64,000 nucleotides of DNA, from the NCBI RefSeq assembly GCF_014205055.1, contig NZ_JACHMS010000001.1, positions 6,014,001-6,078,000 of the forward strand. Direction: 5' to 3'. Of this stretch, positions 7,886 to 17,165 are shown piece by piece; the first letter of the stretch is position 1; each line of letters starts with the position of its first letter. The notes beneath the pieces are model-generated. The model was not told the DNA's origin and did not search any database. It saw only the letters and a list, made by a program, of their open reading frames with translations. Origin of the DNA: Streptomyces luteogriseus. Its GTDB lineage: Bacteria > Actinomycetota > Actinomycetes > Streptomycetales > Streptomycetaceae. A program made the position numbers and the translations under genes.

Positions 7886-9241
7886 ATGGGACGACCTGAC
7901 CTGAATCGCAGGCAGCTTCTCGGCGGGCTCGGCGGCCTCTTCGTCGCGAGCAGCTTCGGCTTCGCCGCGCTCGGCACCGGAGCCGACGCACTCGCCGCCG
8001 ACGCCGACACCCGGGTGCGCTACTGGAACCTCTTCAGCGGCGGCGACGGCTCCAACATGATCGCGATGCTGGACGCCTTCCGCGCGGCCAACCCGGACAT
8101 CGCCGTCAAGGACTCCACGCTCCAGTGGGGCAGCCCCTTCTACACCAAACTCGCCATGGCGGCGGCGGGCAACCGCGCCCCCGACCTCGGCGTCATGCAC
8201 CTCGGCCGCGTCACCGGCTTCGCACCCGGCCGCCTCCTCGACCCCTGGGACACCGGCCTGCTCGCCAAGTACGGCGTCCGGGAGCAGGACTACAACCCCA
8301 CCCTGTGGAAGCGCGGCGTCATCGACGGCGAGCTCTACGCCCTCCCGCTCGACATCCACGTCCAGCTCTGTTTCTACCGCAAGGACGTGCTGAAGAAGGC
8401 GGGACTGCTCGGCGCCGACGGCCGGATCGTGCCGGTCACCTCCCCCGACGAGTGGTTCGACGTGCTGAAGGAGGCGAAGCGCGCCACGAGGAAGGGGCTC
8501 CAGACCATCGGCATGTGGAACGCCGACCAGAACTTCCAGTGGTGGTTCTTCGTCGCCTTCTACACCCAGCTCGGCGGCACCTGGTTCAACGCCGCCGGCA
8601 CCGAGGTCACCTTCGACACCGACAAGGCCGTCGAGGTTCTTCGGTTCCTGCGCCGGCACGTCACCGACGGGTACTCCGACCCGGGCTTCGGAGGCCTCGC
8701 GAGCGCCGAACAGTTCATCAACGGCTCCCCCTTCGTCTGGGAGGGCAACTGGTCGGTCCCGGTCTACTCCGGAGCGAAGCTCGACTACGGAGCGACCCCG
8801 CTGCCGCCCGTCTTCGGTCGGCCGGCCACCCACGCCGAGTCGCACTCCTTCGTCCTGCCGCACCAGTCCGACCGCGGCGGCGCCGCCAACGAGGCCGCCC
8901 ACCGGCTCGCCGCCTACGTCGTCCAGCACGCCCGGCAGTGGGCGGCCGGCGGCCACATCCCCGCCTACACCCCCACCCTGTCCACGGCGGCGTACAAGAA
9001 GCTGGACCCGCAGAGCGAGTACGTCTCCGCCATGGACCACCAGGCCACCGAGCCGAAGGTGTGGTTCGCGGGTTCCACCGGCATCCTCGCCCAGCGCGTC
9101 GGCCCCGTCGTCGTCTCCTCGACGATGGGCTCCGCCGAGCCGGAAACCGCGGCCGGCCGTATGAAGAAGGCCCTCACCCAGCTCCTTGCCACGAAGAACC
9201 CCATGGACGGGAAGATCGCCGCGCAAGGAGGTGCCGCCTGA
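7886..9241 (+). CDS. Sugar ABC transporter, extracellular substrate-binding protein
   Basis: 451 aa, solute-binding protein family 1. The N-terminus (NRRQLLGG followed by a hydrophobic stretch and ADALAADA) looks like a Tat signal peptide with signal peptidase I-type cleavage. There is no lipobox Cys, which is unusual for a Gram-positive binding protein. The mature part begins VRYWNLFSGGDGSNM, typical for oligosaccharide binders. First gene of a run with two permeases and a GH51 arabinofuranosidase, so an arabino-oligosaccharide ligand is inferred. No ATPase gene is in the operon; in streptomycetes MsiK often serves several such importers. Expression likely depends on the operator pair at 7820-7854. 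Confidence 0.9.
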   Translation: MGRPDLNRRQLLGGLGGLFVASSFGFAALGTGADALAADADTRVRYWNLFSGGDGSNMIAMLDAFRAANPDIAVKDSTLQWGSPFYTKLAMAAAGNRAPDLGVMHLGRVTGFAPGRLLDPWDTGLLAKYGVREQDYNPTLWKRGVIDGELYALPLDIHVQLCFYRKDVLKKAGLLGADGRIVPVTSPDEWFDVLKEAKRATRKGLQTIGMWNADQNFQWWFFVAFYTQLGGTWFNAAGTEVTFDTDKAVEVLRFLRRHVTDGYSDPGFGGLASAEQFINGSPFVWEGNWSVPVYSGAKLDYGATPLPPVFGRPATHAESHSFVLPHQSDRGGAANEAAHRLAAYVVQHARQWAAGGHIPAYTPTLSTAAYKKLDPQSEYVSAMDHQATEPKVWFAGSTGILAQRVGPVVVSSTMGSAEPETAAGRMKKALTQLLATKNPMDGKIAAQGGAA

Positions 9242-10179
9242 TGGCGACCAGCGCCCACACCATCGCCGCACCCGCACGCGCGACGACCGCCGCCGGCAGC
9301 GCCACCCTCCGCAGCAAACAGGGCTTCCAGCACGGCGGCTGGTTCGTCGCCCCGTTCCTGCTGCTCTTCGCCCTCTTCGTGATCTGGCCGCTGCTGCGCG
9401 GCGTCTACCTCAGCTTCACCGACGCCAACATCACCGGCGAGGGCGCGAGCTTCGTCGGCCTCGACAACTACCGCGAGGCCCTGGACGACCCCCTGGTGTG
9501 GGACTCCCTCGGCCACAGCGCGTACTTCACGCTGCTGGTCGTCCCCTGCATCACCGTCCTCGCCTTCCTCCTCGCGATGCTCGCCCACCACATCGAACGC
9601 GGCAAGTGGCTGTGGCGGCTCTGCTTCTTCGCCCCGTTCCTGCTGCCGTCCACCGTCGCCGCCAACCTGTGGCAGTGGCTGTTCAACCCCGGCACCGGCA
9701 TGATCGACCACGTCTTCGGCCTCGACACGCCCTGGCTGACCGACAAGTCCTACGCGATGCTCGCCATCGTCGTCACCACCCTGTGGTGGACCGTCGGCTT
9801 CAGCTTCCTGCTCTACCTCGCCGCCCTCCAGGGCATCCCGGACCACCTCTACGAGGCCGCCAGACTCGACGGCGCGAACGCCTGGTACCGCATGGTCCAC
9901 ATCACGCTGCCGATGCTGCGCAACATCACCGGCCTGGTGATCGCCCTCCAGGTCCTCGCCTCGCTCCAGGTCTTCGACCAGGCCGTCGTGATGATGGACT
10001 TCCTCCCCGGGCCCGAGGGCTCGACCCGCACCTTCGTGCAGTACACCCTCGAAGAGGGCTTCACCAGCTACCGCGTGGGCTACGCCTCCGCGATCTCCGT
10101 CATCTTCTTCGTGATCATCGCGGCCGTCGCCCTCGCGCGGATGTGGCTGCTGCGCAACCGTGAGGAGAGCGCCCGATGA
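9241..10179 (+). CDS. Sugar ABC transporter permease, MalF type
   Basis: 312 aa. After a cytoplasmic N-terminus of about 35 residues come six predicted membrane spans. The EAA loop with DGANAWYRMVHITLPMLR fits the ATPase-contact motif of binding-protein-dependent permeases. Its ATG overlaps the stop of the binding-protein gene by one base, so the two are tightly coupled. It pairs with the next gene to form the membrane channel. Specificity is inferred from the operon only. Confidence 0.93.
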   Translation: MATSAHTIAAPARATTAAGSATLRSKQGFQHGGWFVAPFLLLFALFVIWPLLRGVYLSFTDANITGEGASFVGLDNYREALDDPLVWDSLGHSAYFTLLVVPCITVLAFLLAMLAHHIERGKWLWRLCFFAPFLLPSTVAANLWQWLFNPGTGMIDHVFGLDTPWLTDKSYAMLAIVVTTLWWTVGFSFLLYLAALQGIPDHLYEAARLDGANAWYRMVHITLPMLRNITGLVIALQVLASLQVFDQAVVMMDFLPGPEGSTRTFVQYTLEEGFTSYRVGYASAISVIFFVIIAAVALARMWLLRNREESAR

Positions 10180-11009
10180 CCACCAAGGCGTGGACACCCA
10201 GCCAGATCCTGCTCACCCTCCTCGGCACGGCCGTGTCGGTCGTCTTCCTCGCCCCCTTCGCCTGGGGCCTGTTCACCTCGCTCAAGTCCGAGACCGAGGC
10301 GGTGGAGGTCCCGGCGCACTGGCTCCCGAAGGACTGGACGGGCCAGGCCTGGCAGGCCCTGTTCGAGTCCGGCAACATCACCAACTGGTTCGTGAACTCC
10401 CTGGTCGTCTCGGTCTGCGTGACCTCCGTCGTCCTGCTGGTGAGCGCCCTGGGCGGCTACGGCTTCGCCCGCACCGAGTTCCGCGGCAAGAACGTCCTGA
10501 TGGGCCTGGTCATGGCGGGCCTGATGATCTCGCCGGCCGTCCTCGGCGTGCCGCTGTTCACCACGGTCCAGCAGATGGGGATGGTCGACACCTACTGGGG
10601 CATGATCCTGCCGCAGTGCGCGCCCGCCGCGATGGTCTACATCCTCTACAAGTTCTTCCAGGGCATCCCGCGGGAACTGGAGGAGGCCGCGTTCATCGAC
10701 GGCGCGGGCCGCTGGCGGGTCTTCTTCACCATCGTCCTGCCGTTGTCCCGTCCCTCCCTCGCCGCGGTCGGTATCTTCACCTTCATCGCCTCGTGGAACA
10801 ACTTCCTCTGGCCGTACATGGTGACCAACAACCCCGACCTGATGACCATGCCGAACGGCATCGCGACCGTCATGAACTCCTACGGCATCCAATGGGCCCA
10901 GCTCATGGCCGGCGGTCTGATGGCGGGCCTGCCACTGATCATCGTGTTCGTGTTCTTCCAGAGGCAGATCGTGGCGGGCGTAGCCCATACGGGCTTGGCA
11001 GGGCAGTAA
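10176..11009 (+). CDS. Sugar ABC transporter permease, MalG type
   Basis: 277 aa, six membrane spans. The EAA loop is IPRELEEAAFIDGAGRWRVF followed by LPLSRPSLAAVG. The C-terminus is short, as in MalG-like subunits. It overlaps the preceding permease by 4 bp (ATGA). A 94-bp gap containing one copy of the dispersed repeat separates it from the GH51 gene, so read-through into that gene may be partial. Confidence 0.93.
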   Translation: MTTKAWTPSQILLTLLGTAVSVVFLAPFAWGLFTSLKSETEAVEVPAHWLPKDWTGQAWQALFESGNITNWFVNSLVVSVCVTSVVLLVSALGGYGFARTEFRGKNVLMGLVMAGLMISPAVLGVPLFTTVQQMGMVDTYWGMILPQCAPAAMVYILYKFFQGIPRELEEAAFIDGAGRWRVFFTIVLPLSRPSLAAVGIFTFIASWNNFLWPYMVTNNPDLMTMPNGIATVMNSYGIQWAQLMAGGLMAGLPLIIVFVFFQRQIVAGVAHTGLAGQ

Positions 11010-11020
11010 CGCCCTTCCTC

Positions 11021-11070
11021 CAGGGGCGCGGAGAACCGCGCGACAAGCCACGAATCACCCGCACCCGCCC
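11021..11070 (+). repeat. Dispersed intergenic repeat, copy 1
   Basis: Starts CAGGGGCGCGGAGAACCGCG and continues with CGACAAGCCAC and a GCACCCGCC tail. It begins 11 nt after a permease stop codon. Related copies in the same orientation occur at 23674, 51578 and 60122. Confidence 0.6.
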
Positions 11071-11103
11071 ACGAGAGAGAACCACCCACCCCGAAAGGCG
11101 AAC

Positions 11104-12615
11104 ATGCACAAGGCCCGCTTCACCCTCGACCCCGCGTTCACAGTCGGCGAAGTGAACCCCCGCCTCTTCGGCAGCTTCGTGGAACACCTCGGCCGCTGCG
11201 TCTACACCGGCATCTTCGAACCCGGCCACCCCACAGCGGACGCGGCAGGCCTCCGCCAGGACGTCCTGGACCTCGTCCGCGAACTCGGCGTCACCGCCAT
11301 CCGCTACCCCGGCGGCAACTTCGTCTCGGGCTACAAGTGGGAGGACTCGGTGGGCCCGGTCGAGGACCGCCCCCGCCGCCTCGACCTCGCCTGGCGCTCC
11401 ACCGAGACCAACCGCTTCGGCCTCTCCGAGTACATCGCCTTCCTGAAGAAGGTCGGCCCCCAGGCCGAGCCCATGATGGCCCTCAACCTCGGCACCCGGG
11501 GTGTCGCCGAGGCCCTCGAACTCCAGGAGTACGCCAACCACCCCGCCGGCACGGCCCTGTCCGACCTCCGTGCCGCGCACGGCGACAAGGACCCCTTCGG
11601 CATCAACCTCTGGTGCCTGGGCAACGAGATGGACGGCCCCTGGCAGACCGGCCACAAGACCGCCCAGGAGTACGGCCGGGTGGCCGCCGAGACGGCCCGG
11701 GCCATGCGCCAGATCGATCCGGGCGTCGAACTCGTCGCCTGTGGCTCCTCCAGCCAGTCCATGCCGACCTTCGCCGCGTGGGAGGCGACGGTCCTGGAGG
11801 AGACGTACGACCTCGTCGACCACATCTCCCTGCACGCCTACTACCAGCCCGAGGACGGTGACCTCGACTCCTTCCTGGCCTCCGCCGTCGGCATGGAGTC
11901 CTTCATCGAGAACGTGGTCGCCACCGCCGACCACATCGGCGCGAAGCTGAAGTCCAAGAAGAAGATCAACCTCTCCTTCGACGAGTGGAACGTCTGGTAC
12001 ATCTCGGAGTGGCACGAGATCGAGAACTCCGGCGCGCGGGACTGGGCCGAGGCCCCGCGCCTCCTGGAGGACAACTACAGCGTGATGGACGCGGTCGTCT
12101 TCGGCTCGCTCCTCATCGCCCTGCTCCGGCACGCCGACCGTGTCACGGTCGCCTGCCTCGCACAGCTCGTCAACGTCATCGCGCCGATCATGACCGAGCC
12201 CGGCGGCCCGGCCTGGCGCCAGACCACGTTCTTCCCGTTCGCGCAGGCGAGCAGGTACGGCCGCGGCCGGGTCCTCGACGTCCGCGTGGACTCCCCGACG
12301 TACGAGACCAAGAAGTACGGCGAGACCGACCTGCTGCACGCCACCGCCGTGCGCGCCGAGGACGGCACCGTCACCGTCTTCGCCGTCAACCGCAGCCGCA
12401 CCGACGCCCTGCCGCTCGACATCGCCCTCAACGGTCTCGACCTGACGCGGGTCGTCGAGCACAGCGCCCTCGCGGACGCCGACCCCGACGCCCGCAACAC
12501 CCTCGACGACCCCGAGCGGGTCGCCCCGCACGCGGTCGACGGCACGGCCCTCCGGGACGGCACGCTCAGCGCCGTCCTGGAGCCGCTGTCCTGGAACGTG
12601 ATCCGGCTGGCCTGA
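11104..12615 (+). CDS. GH51 alpha-L-arabinofuranosidase, intracellular
   Basis: 503 aa, the usual length for GH51, with no signal peptide. The catalytic acid/base Glu is in CLGNEMDGPWQ (about residue 175) and the nucleophile Glu in SFDEWNVW (about residue 295). A C-terminal beta-sandwich domain follows the TIM barrel. It removes terminal arabinofuranose from oligosaccharides brought in by the transporter encoded just upstream, releasing L-arabinose in the cytoplasm. The spacing implies it belongs to the ABC operon and shares its operators. Confidence 0.95.
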   Translation: MHKARFTLDPAFTVGEVNPRLFGSFVEHLGRCVYTGIFEPGHPTADAAGLRQDVLDLVRELGVTAIRYPGGNFVSGYKWEDSVGPVEDRPRRLDLAWRSTETNRFGLSEYIAFLKKVGPQAEPMMALNLGTRGVAEALELQEYANHPAGTALSDLRAAHGDKDPFGINLWCLGNEMDGPWQTGHKTAQEYGRVAAETARAMRQIDPGVELVACGSSSQSMPTFAAWEATVLEETYDLVDHISLHAYYQPEDGDLDSFLASAVGMESFIENVVATADHIGAKLKSKKKINLSFDEWNVWYISEWHEIENSGARDWAEAPRLLEDNYSVMDAVVFGSLLIALLRHADRVTVACLAQLVNVIAPIMTEPGGPAWRQTTFFPFAQASRYGRGRVLDVRVDSPTYETKKYGETDLLHATAVRAEDGTVTVFAVNRSRTDALPLDIALNGLDLTRVVEHSALADADPDARNTLDDPERVAPHAVDGTALRDGTLSAVLEPLSWNVIRLA

Positions 12616-12633
12616 CGGCTCCGGACGGTCCGG

Positions 12634-15606
12634 TCAGACCGGTTTCACGGGTACCCCTCCGGCCGCGGCGCCCAGCAGCGTCAGCCGCGCCTCGCCCGGC
12701 CCGGAGGGGGTGGTCCCGTCGGACAGCACCGCCAGTGCCAGTGTGTTGGCACCCCGTGTGCGCAGGATCCCGTTGGGCAGCACGAAGGTGTGCTGCGGGC
12801 CCACGTCGTTGATGTACTGGCCCATGTTCCAGCCGTTGAGGAAGATCTGGACGCGGTAGGCCCGGTCCGGGTCGTCGTCGAGGACGAGTCCGACCGAGGC
12901 GTCGACATCCGGGGCGACGTCCAGCCGGAAGTCCGTCCGGTACCAGGTGACGCCCTGCCGGCGGTCGGACCGGGGGAGCCGGGCGTCCTTCCAGTCCCCG
13001 TCGTCGTGCTCGGGCAGATGCCAGCCCTCGCGCTCCCCGTGCAGCCCGCCGGTGTTCATCGGCCCGCGCACGGGATCGGGCGTGGCAGCCCCCTGGATCC
13101 GCCACTTCACGCCGGGGGAGTCGCCCTCGAAGGTGACGGCGGTGAGACCCCGCGCGGCCTTGTGCGTGTCGAGGGCCTCGCCGTCCATGTCGTGCTGCAT
13201 CGGCCGGACGAGCACGGACAGCACGTGCCGCTGCTCCGGGTCTCCCTCACGGAGCTTCTTCCGCAGCCGCTTCGGCAGGGTGAAGCCCGCCTTCGCCGTC
13301 CACGTGCCCTGCCGTGCCCGGTCCTTGTCCGGCACCGGCATGCGGTGCGTGCCCAGCGGCTCACCGTCCAGCCAGGCCATCAGCAGGCCCTGCGTGCCCG
13401 TGCTGTAGGAGAGGGAGACGGACTCGACGCCCCGCGCGCCGGTCCACTCGCCCCGGTACCAGACGTCGCCGTAGTGGAATCCGTAGTCGTCGGCGAACAG
13501 GACGGGCTGTCCGTCGGGCACGGGCGTGGTGCTGAAGGTCGTCTCCTTGTCGGCCGTCGTCCAGTCCGAGTCGTCGAAGTCCGGCTCGGACTCCGGGTTG
13601 CCGGCCCGGCGCCGCCAACCGTCGAGGGCGGGCAGGGCCGGCCGGGTCACTCCGGGCAGCGGCCGCAGCGCCAGCAGGCTGCCGGAGGCGCTGATCCGGG
13701 TGGGGACCGGGCGCCCGTTCCAGGTGACGTGGGTGATGCCGCGCGGCCCCCACACCTCCAGACCGGTCTGCCCGGTGGTGTCGCCGGTGAGGTGGACCGT
13801 GGAGCCGCGCAGCTCCGCCGAGCGCAGCAGGGCGGGGCCGTAGACGAGGAGCGGGCCGGAGGGGGTCTCGTAGGGCCACAGCCGCAGGGCGGTGGCATCG
13901 TCGGCGAACAGCACCAGCATCGGCGTGTCCACCCCGTCGCCCTCGACCCGCACCCGGCTCAGCCCGCCGGCGCCGAGCGGGGCGGTGATGTTCAGCTTGC
14001 CGAGGTTGTACGCCCAGGCGGGCTCCGCGTCCAGCCGCATGGGCGTCGGCTCGTCCGCGCACTCCAGGACGACCTGCGCCATCTCGCCCCGGCGGCCCGC
14101 GAACACGGCGATGTCCTGCCGCCCGGCGGCCAGGCTCACCATGGGCTGCACGGTGGAGTGCACCAGCGTCCGGTTCCCGAGCCTCAGATGCGCGGCGATC
14201 AGCTTGGCGTCCCGGGCCGGGACGGTGACCGGCACGTCGATCCCGGCGTCCGGCAGCGTCGAGGTGACCGCGTCGCCGGTGTCGTTGCGCAGGACGTAGA
14301 AGTGGGCCCCGGTGTCGGGGTTGGTCAGGTGGTAGACCTTGATCCGCTCGTCGGTCGCCCGCACGGACTTCGCCCGGCGCAGCTTGGCGAGGTCGGGCAC
14401 GAACCGCAGCAACTGCCCGGTCTGGTGCATCGGTGCGAGCTTCGGGGTGACATTGCGGGCCTCGTCGAACGCGGCACCGTAGTCGTACGAGGTGTAGACG
14501 GCGGGTGCGGGCAGCCAGCCCCAGGAGGTGCCGCCGTACGTCATGTAGACGTTGTGCAGGGTGATGCCGTTGGCGAGGTTGGTGAGGTGGAAGCGCCGCT
14601 CGTACGCCGCGTCCCGGGTGCGGCGCGCCTCGGCGTACCCCTTGCCGTCGAACGCCGACCCGCCCCACGGGTCGAACCAGCCCCCGCCGAACTCGGGCAG
14701 GAACCCGGGCGTCTTCGGACTGGCCGTGGCCCCGCCCGTCGCGCCGCCGTTTCCGAAGAGACCCCAGTCCGGCGGCACCCGGCCCGGCTCCGGATACCCG
14801 TCGAACCCGTACAGCCAGCGCCCCTTCTCCCCGCCGGTGCCGAACGACCCCGGGGTCCAGTGGCCGTTGCGTCCCTTGTCGTTGTGGAACAGCGGTACGT
14901 CGATGCCGTCGGCGCGGACCTTCTCGTACAGGTACGACATGTAGGCGCGCCCGGACGGCTCGTCGACGTGCGCGTCGTACTCGTTCTCGATCTGGTAGAG
15001 CAGGACCGTGCCCGTCCCCCGCGTGAACAGGCGTTTCGCGACGATGGCGTTGACGGCGGTCAGCCACTCGTCGACGTAGCGCAGATACGTCGGGTCGGAG
15101 GTCCGGGCCCGGCCCTCGGTGGCGGTCAGCCAACCGGGGAAGCCGCCGGCGTCGACCTCCGCGTTGATGTACGGCCCGGGCCGCAGGATCACGTACATCC
15201 CCGTCTCGGCGGCCGTCCGCAGGAACAGGTCCAGGTCGCGCACGCCGGTGAAGTCGTAGCGGCCGGGCGCGGGGGAGTGGTAGTTCCAGGCGACGTACAC
15301 GCTGACGGCGTTGTAGCCGTGGGCCCGCATCTTCTCCAGCACGTCCCGCCACAGCGACGGGCTCGGCAGCCGGAAGGGGTGCAGCTCGCCCGACCAGAGC
15401 ACCAGGCGGCGGCCGTCGACCAGCAGCGAGTAGGGGTCGAAGCCGATCTCGTGCGGTCTGCCGTCCGCGCTCGGTACGGGTGGCGGTGGGCCGGTGGGCG
15501 CGGTGCGTGCCGGGTGGGCGGAGGTCGGCGACCCGCTGCCGGTCAGCGCGAAGCCGAGCGCCGCCGTGCCGGCCAGAGCGTGGAAGGTACGCCTGCTGAG
15601 CTCCAA
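12634..15606 (-). CDS. Secreted GH35 beta-galactosidase
   Basis: 990 aa from TTG 15606, chosen because AGGAGG lies 7 nt upstream and the protein then begins with a clean Tat signal peptide (LSRRTFHALAG, hydrophobic core, about 35 residues). An in-frame start at 15660 would add 18 residues before it. The catalytic acid/base Glu is in LLYQIENEYDAHV and the nucleophile Glu in FLPEFGGGWFDPWGG, the GH35 pattern. Jelly-roll galactose-binding-like regions follow, including YRGEW and YRTDF. It would release galactose from arabinogalactan or similar polymers outside the cell. It converges on the GH51 gene with 18 bp between stops and has no obvious copy of the regulon operator in front. Confidence 0.92.
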   Translation of the reverse strand: MELSRRTFHALAGTAALGFALTGSGSPTSAHPARTAPTGPPPPVPSADGRPHEIGFDPYSLLVDGRRLVLWSGELHPFRLPSPSLWRDVLEKMRAHGYNAVSVYVAWNYHSPAPGRYDFTGVRDLDLFLRTAAETGMYVILRPGPYINAEVDAGGFPGWLTATEGRARTSDPTYLRYVDEWLTAVNAIVAKRLFTRGTGTVLLYQIENEYDAHVDEPSGRAYMSYLYEKVRADGIDVPLFHNDKGRNGHWTPGSFGTGGEKGRWLYGFDGYPEPGRVPPDWGLFGNGGATGGATASPKTPGFLPEFGGGWFDPWGGSAFDGKGYAEARRTRDAAYERRFHLTNLANGITLHNVYMTYGGTSWGWLPAPAVYTSYDYGAAFDEARNVTPKLAPMHQTGQLLRFVPDLAKLRRAKSVRATDERIKVYHLTNPDTGAHFYVLRNDTGDAVTSTLPDAGIDVPVTVPARDAKLIAAHLRLGNRTLVHSTVQPMVSLAAGRQDIAVFAGRRGEMAQVVLECADEPTPMRLDAEPAWAYNLGKLNITAPLGAGGLSRVRVEGDGVDTPMLVLFADDATALRLWPYETPSGPLLVYGPALLRSAELRGSTVHLTGDTTGQTGLEVWGPRGITHVTWNGRPVPTRISASGSLLALRPLPGVTRPALPALDGWRRRAGNPESEPDFDDSDWTTADKETTFSTTPVPDGQPVLFADDYGFHYGDVWYRGEWTGARGVESVSLSYSTGTQGLLMAWLDGEPLGTHRMPVPDKDRARQGTWTAKAGFTLPKRLRKKLREGDPEQRHVLSVLVRPMQHDMDGEALDTHKAARGLTAVTFEGDSPGVKWRIQGAATPDPVRGPMNTGGLHGEREGWHLPEHDDGDWKDARLPRSDRRQGVTWYRTDFRLDVAPDVDASVGLVLDDDPDRAYRVQIFLNGWNMGQYINDVGPQHTFVLPNGILRTRGANTLALAVLSDGTTPSGPGEARLTLLGAAAGGVPVKPV

Positions 15607-15690
15607 GGGAGCGCCTCCTGTTGAACCTTGCGATATGTGGTGCGCGGTGCGTGTGCTCAATGTCTACAGGGTCACGGGGACAATGGTCCT

Positions 15691-16149
15691 ATGAGGATCT
15701 CGGCACGTGCGGACTACGCGGTACGAGCGGTCGTGGAGCTGGCCGTCCGGCAGGGGGAGGGGCCGGTCAAGGCGGAGGCCGTCGCCACCGCGCAGGACAT
15801 CCCCCACAAGTTCCTGGAGGGGATCCTCGGCGATCTGCGGCGCGGCGGGGTCGTCGACAGCCGGCGCGGCGGGGGCGGCGGCTACCGGCTGGCCCGGGAG
15901 GCCGCGGAGATCACGGTCGCGGACGTGATCCGGGCCGTGGACGGGCCGATCGTGTCGGTGCGCGGCGAGCGGCCGACCGGTCTCGCCTATTCCGGCACGG
16001 CCGAGCCGCTGCTGCCGTTGTGGATCGCCCTGCGGGCCAATGTGCGCAGGATCCTGGAGGGCGTGACGATCGCCGACCTCGCGGCGGGGGCGCTGCCGGA
16101 GCCGGTGGAGCGGCTGGCGGCGGAACCGGCGGCCTGGGAGAACCCGTGA
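15691..16149 (+). CDS. Rrf2 family transcriptional regulator
   Basis: 152 aa from ATG 15691; the family start MRISARADYAVRA fits exactly. A winged helix covers residues 1-80, with GGGGGYRLAR as the wing. No cysteines are present, so this is not an Fe-S sensing member such as IscR or NsrR. The neighbouring genes give no clear target. It is divergent from the beta-galactosidase gene with an 84-bp spacer. Confidence 0.92.
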   Translation: MRISARADYAVRAVVELAVRQGEGPVKAEAVATAQDIPHKFLEGILGDLRRGGVVDSRRGGGGGYRLAREAAEITVADVIRAVDGPIVSVRGERPTGLAYSGTAEPLLPLWIALRANVRRILEGVTIADLAAGALPEPVERLAAEPAAWENP

Positions 16150-16451
16150 GGGGCTGCGGCCGTGCGCGGCGCTGTGCGTGATCCTCATTCCGTCCTCGGG
16201 ATGTCCTCGGTCTGACGCACTGGTGCAACGCACCCTATGTGCCTGCCGGTGTCCCAGTGAATTCCCGCCAGTGTGAATGGCCGGAGAGCGACCTGGCCGA
16301 CCCCTGCCGCCCTGCGTACGATGCGACCGCTCCCGCTCTTCACATCTCCTTCATGGAATGGTCACAGGCCGGGGGTGCATGCGTCTGTCACTTTGACATG
16401 CGCATGATCTGTCCTGTCGCGATCCACCCCCCACGAACGGATGGGAGAACC
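16150..16451. other. 302-bp gene-free stretch upstream of the DUF4360 gene
   Basis: No convincing gene. It contains an inverted repeat TGTCA-CTT-TGACA at 16386-16398, which overlaps a TTGACA-like -35 box (16393-16398), and the palindrome ATGCGCAT at 16398-16405. No matching -10 was found at 17-18 bp. This is probably the promoter region of the DUF4360 gene. Confidence 0.4.
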
Positions 16452-17105
16452 ATGGCCGGTGGCCTGCTCCTGAGCGGTGCGGTAGCCGCGCTCCTCACCA
16501 GCGCACTCCCCGCACAAACCCCGTCTTCCGGGTTCGACGACCCGCCCCCGGACAAGATCATCATCCAGGTCGCCACGGTGAACGGCTCCGGCTGTCCGCA
16601 GGGCACGGCGGCGGTCGCCGTCTCCGAGGACAACACCGCCTTCACGGTGACCTACAGCGACTACCTCGCCCAGGCGGGCGGGAACTCCGATCCGACCGCG
16701 TTCCGCAGGAACTGCCAGCTCAACCTGAAGGTCCACGTCCCCGGCGGCTTCACCTACGCCATCGCGAGCGCGGACTACCGGGGATTCGCCTCCCTCCAGC
16801 GGGGCGCGAGCGCCTCCCAGCGGGCCTCGTACTACTTCCAGGGCTCGCCCAGCACGGTGCACAAGAACCACCCCTTCAGCGGCCCCCTCAACGACAACTG
16901 GCAGGCCACCGACGAGACGGACTGGGCCCAACTGGTCTACGCACCCTGCGGAGTCCAGCGCAACTTCAACATCAACACCGAGATCCGCGTCAACGCCGGC
17001 ACCCAGTCGGCCGACAAGGTCAGCTTCATGACGATGGACTCCACGGACGGGGACATCAGCACGGTGTACCACCTGGCGTGGAAGGAGTGCCCGAAGAAGG
17101 CGTGA
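16452..17105 (+). CDS. Secreted DUF4360-type protein
   Basis: 217 aa. A short hydrophobic N-terminus ending ALPAQTPS looks like a signal peptide. The remainder resembles DUF4360, a family of small secreted beta-rich proteins in actinomycetes and fungi: early VNGSGCPQGTAAVAVSEDNTAF, four conserved Cys, and a late YHLAWKECPKKA. Function unknown. ATG 16452 is chosen because it starts the signal peptide and GGGAGA lies just upstream; the frame stays open to 16239. A perfect 17-bp hairpin follows the stop. Confidence 0.8.
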   Translation: MAGGLLLSGAVAALLTSALPAQTPSSGFDDPPPDKIIIQVATVNGSGCPQGTAAVAVSEDNTAFTVTYSDYLAQAGGNSDPTAFRRNCQLNLKVHVPGGFTYAIASADYRGFASLQRGASASQRASYYFQGSPSTVHKNHPFSGPLNDNWQATDETDWAQLVYAPCGVQRNFNINTEIRVNAGTQSADKVSFMTMDSTDGDISTVYHLAWKECPKKA

Positions 17106-17109
17106 CGGT

Positions 17110-17147
17110 GTGAGGGGCGGCCCGCCGGTCGGCGGGCCGCCCCTCAC
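17110..17147. terminator. Bidirectional hairpin terminator
   Basis: Stem GTGAGGGGCGGCCCGCC paired perfectly with its complement across a 4-nt GGTC loop, with no T-tract. It lies between the convergent DUF4360 gene and the small membrane-protein gene. Confidence 0.75.
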
Positions 17148-17165
17148 GGGGTGTTCGGGACACCC

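Noticed and set aside
8125..9240. Upstream in-frame extension of the first permease
   Set aside because: Translates to Arg/Pro-rich nonsense inside the binding-protein gene. The permease starts at ATG 9241.
12790..15624. 944-codon open frame opposite the GH35 gene
   Set aside because: Antisense shadow. GH35 catalytic motifs and the Tat signal lie on the minus strand.
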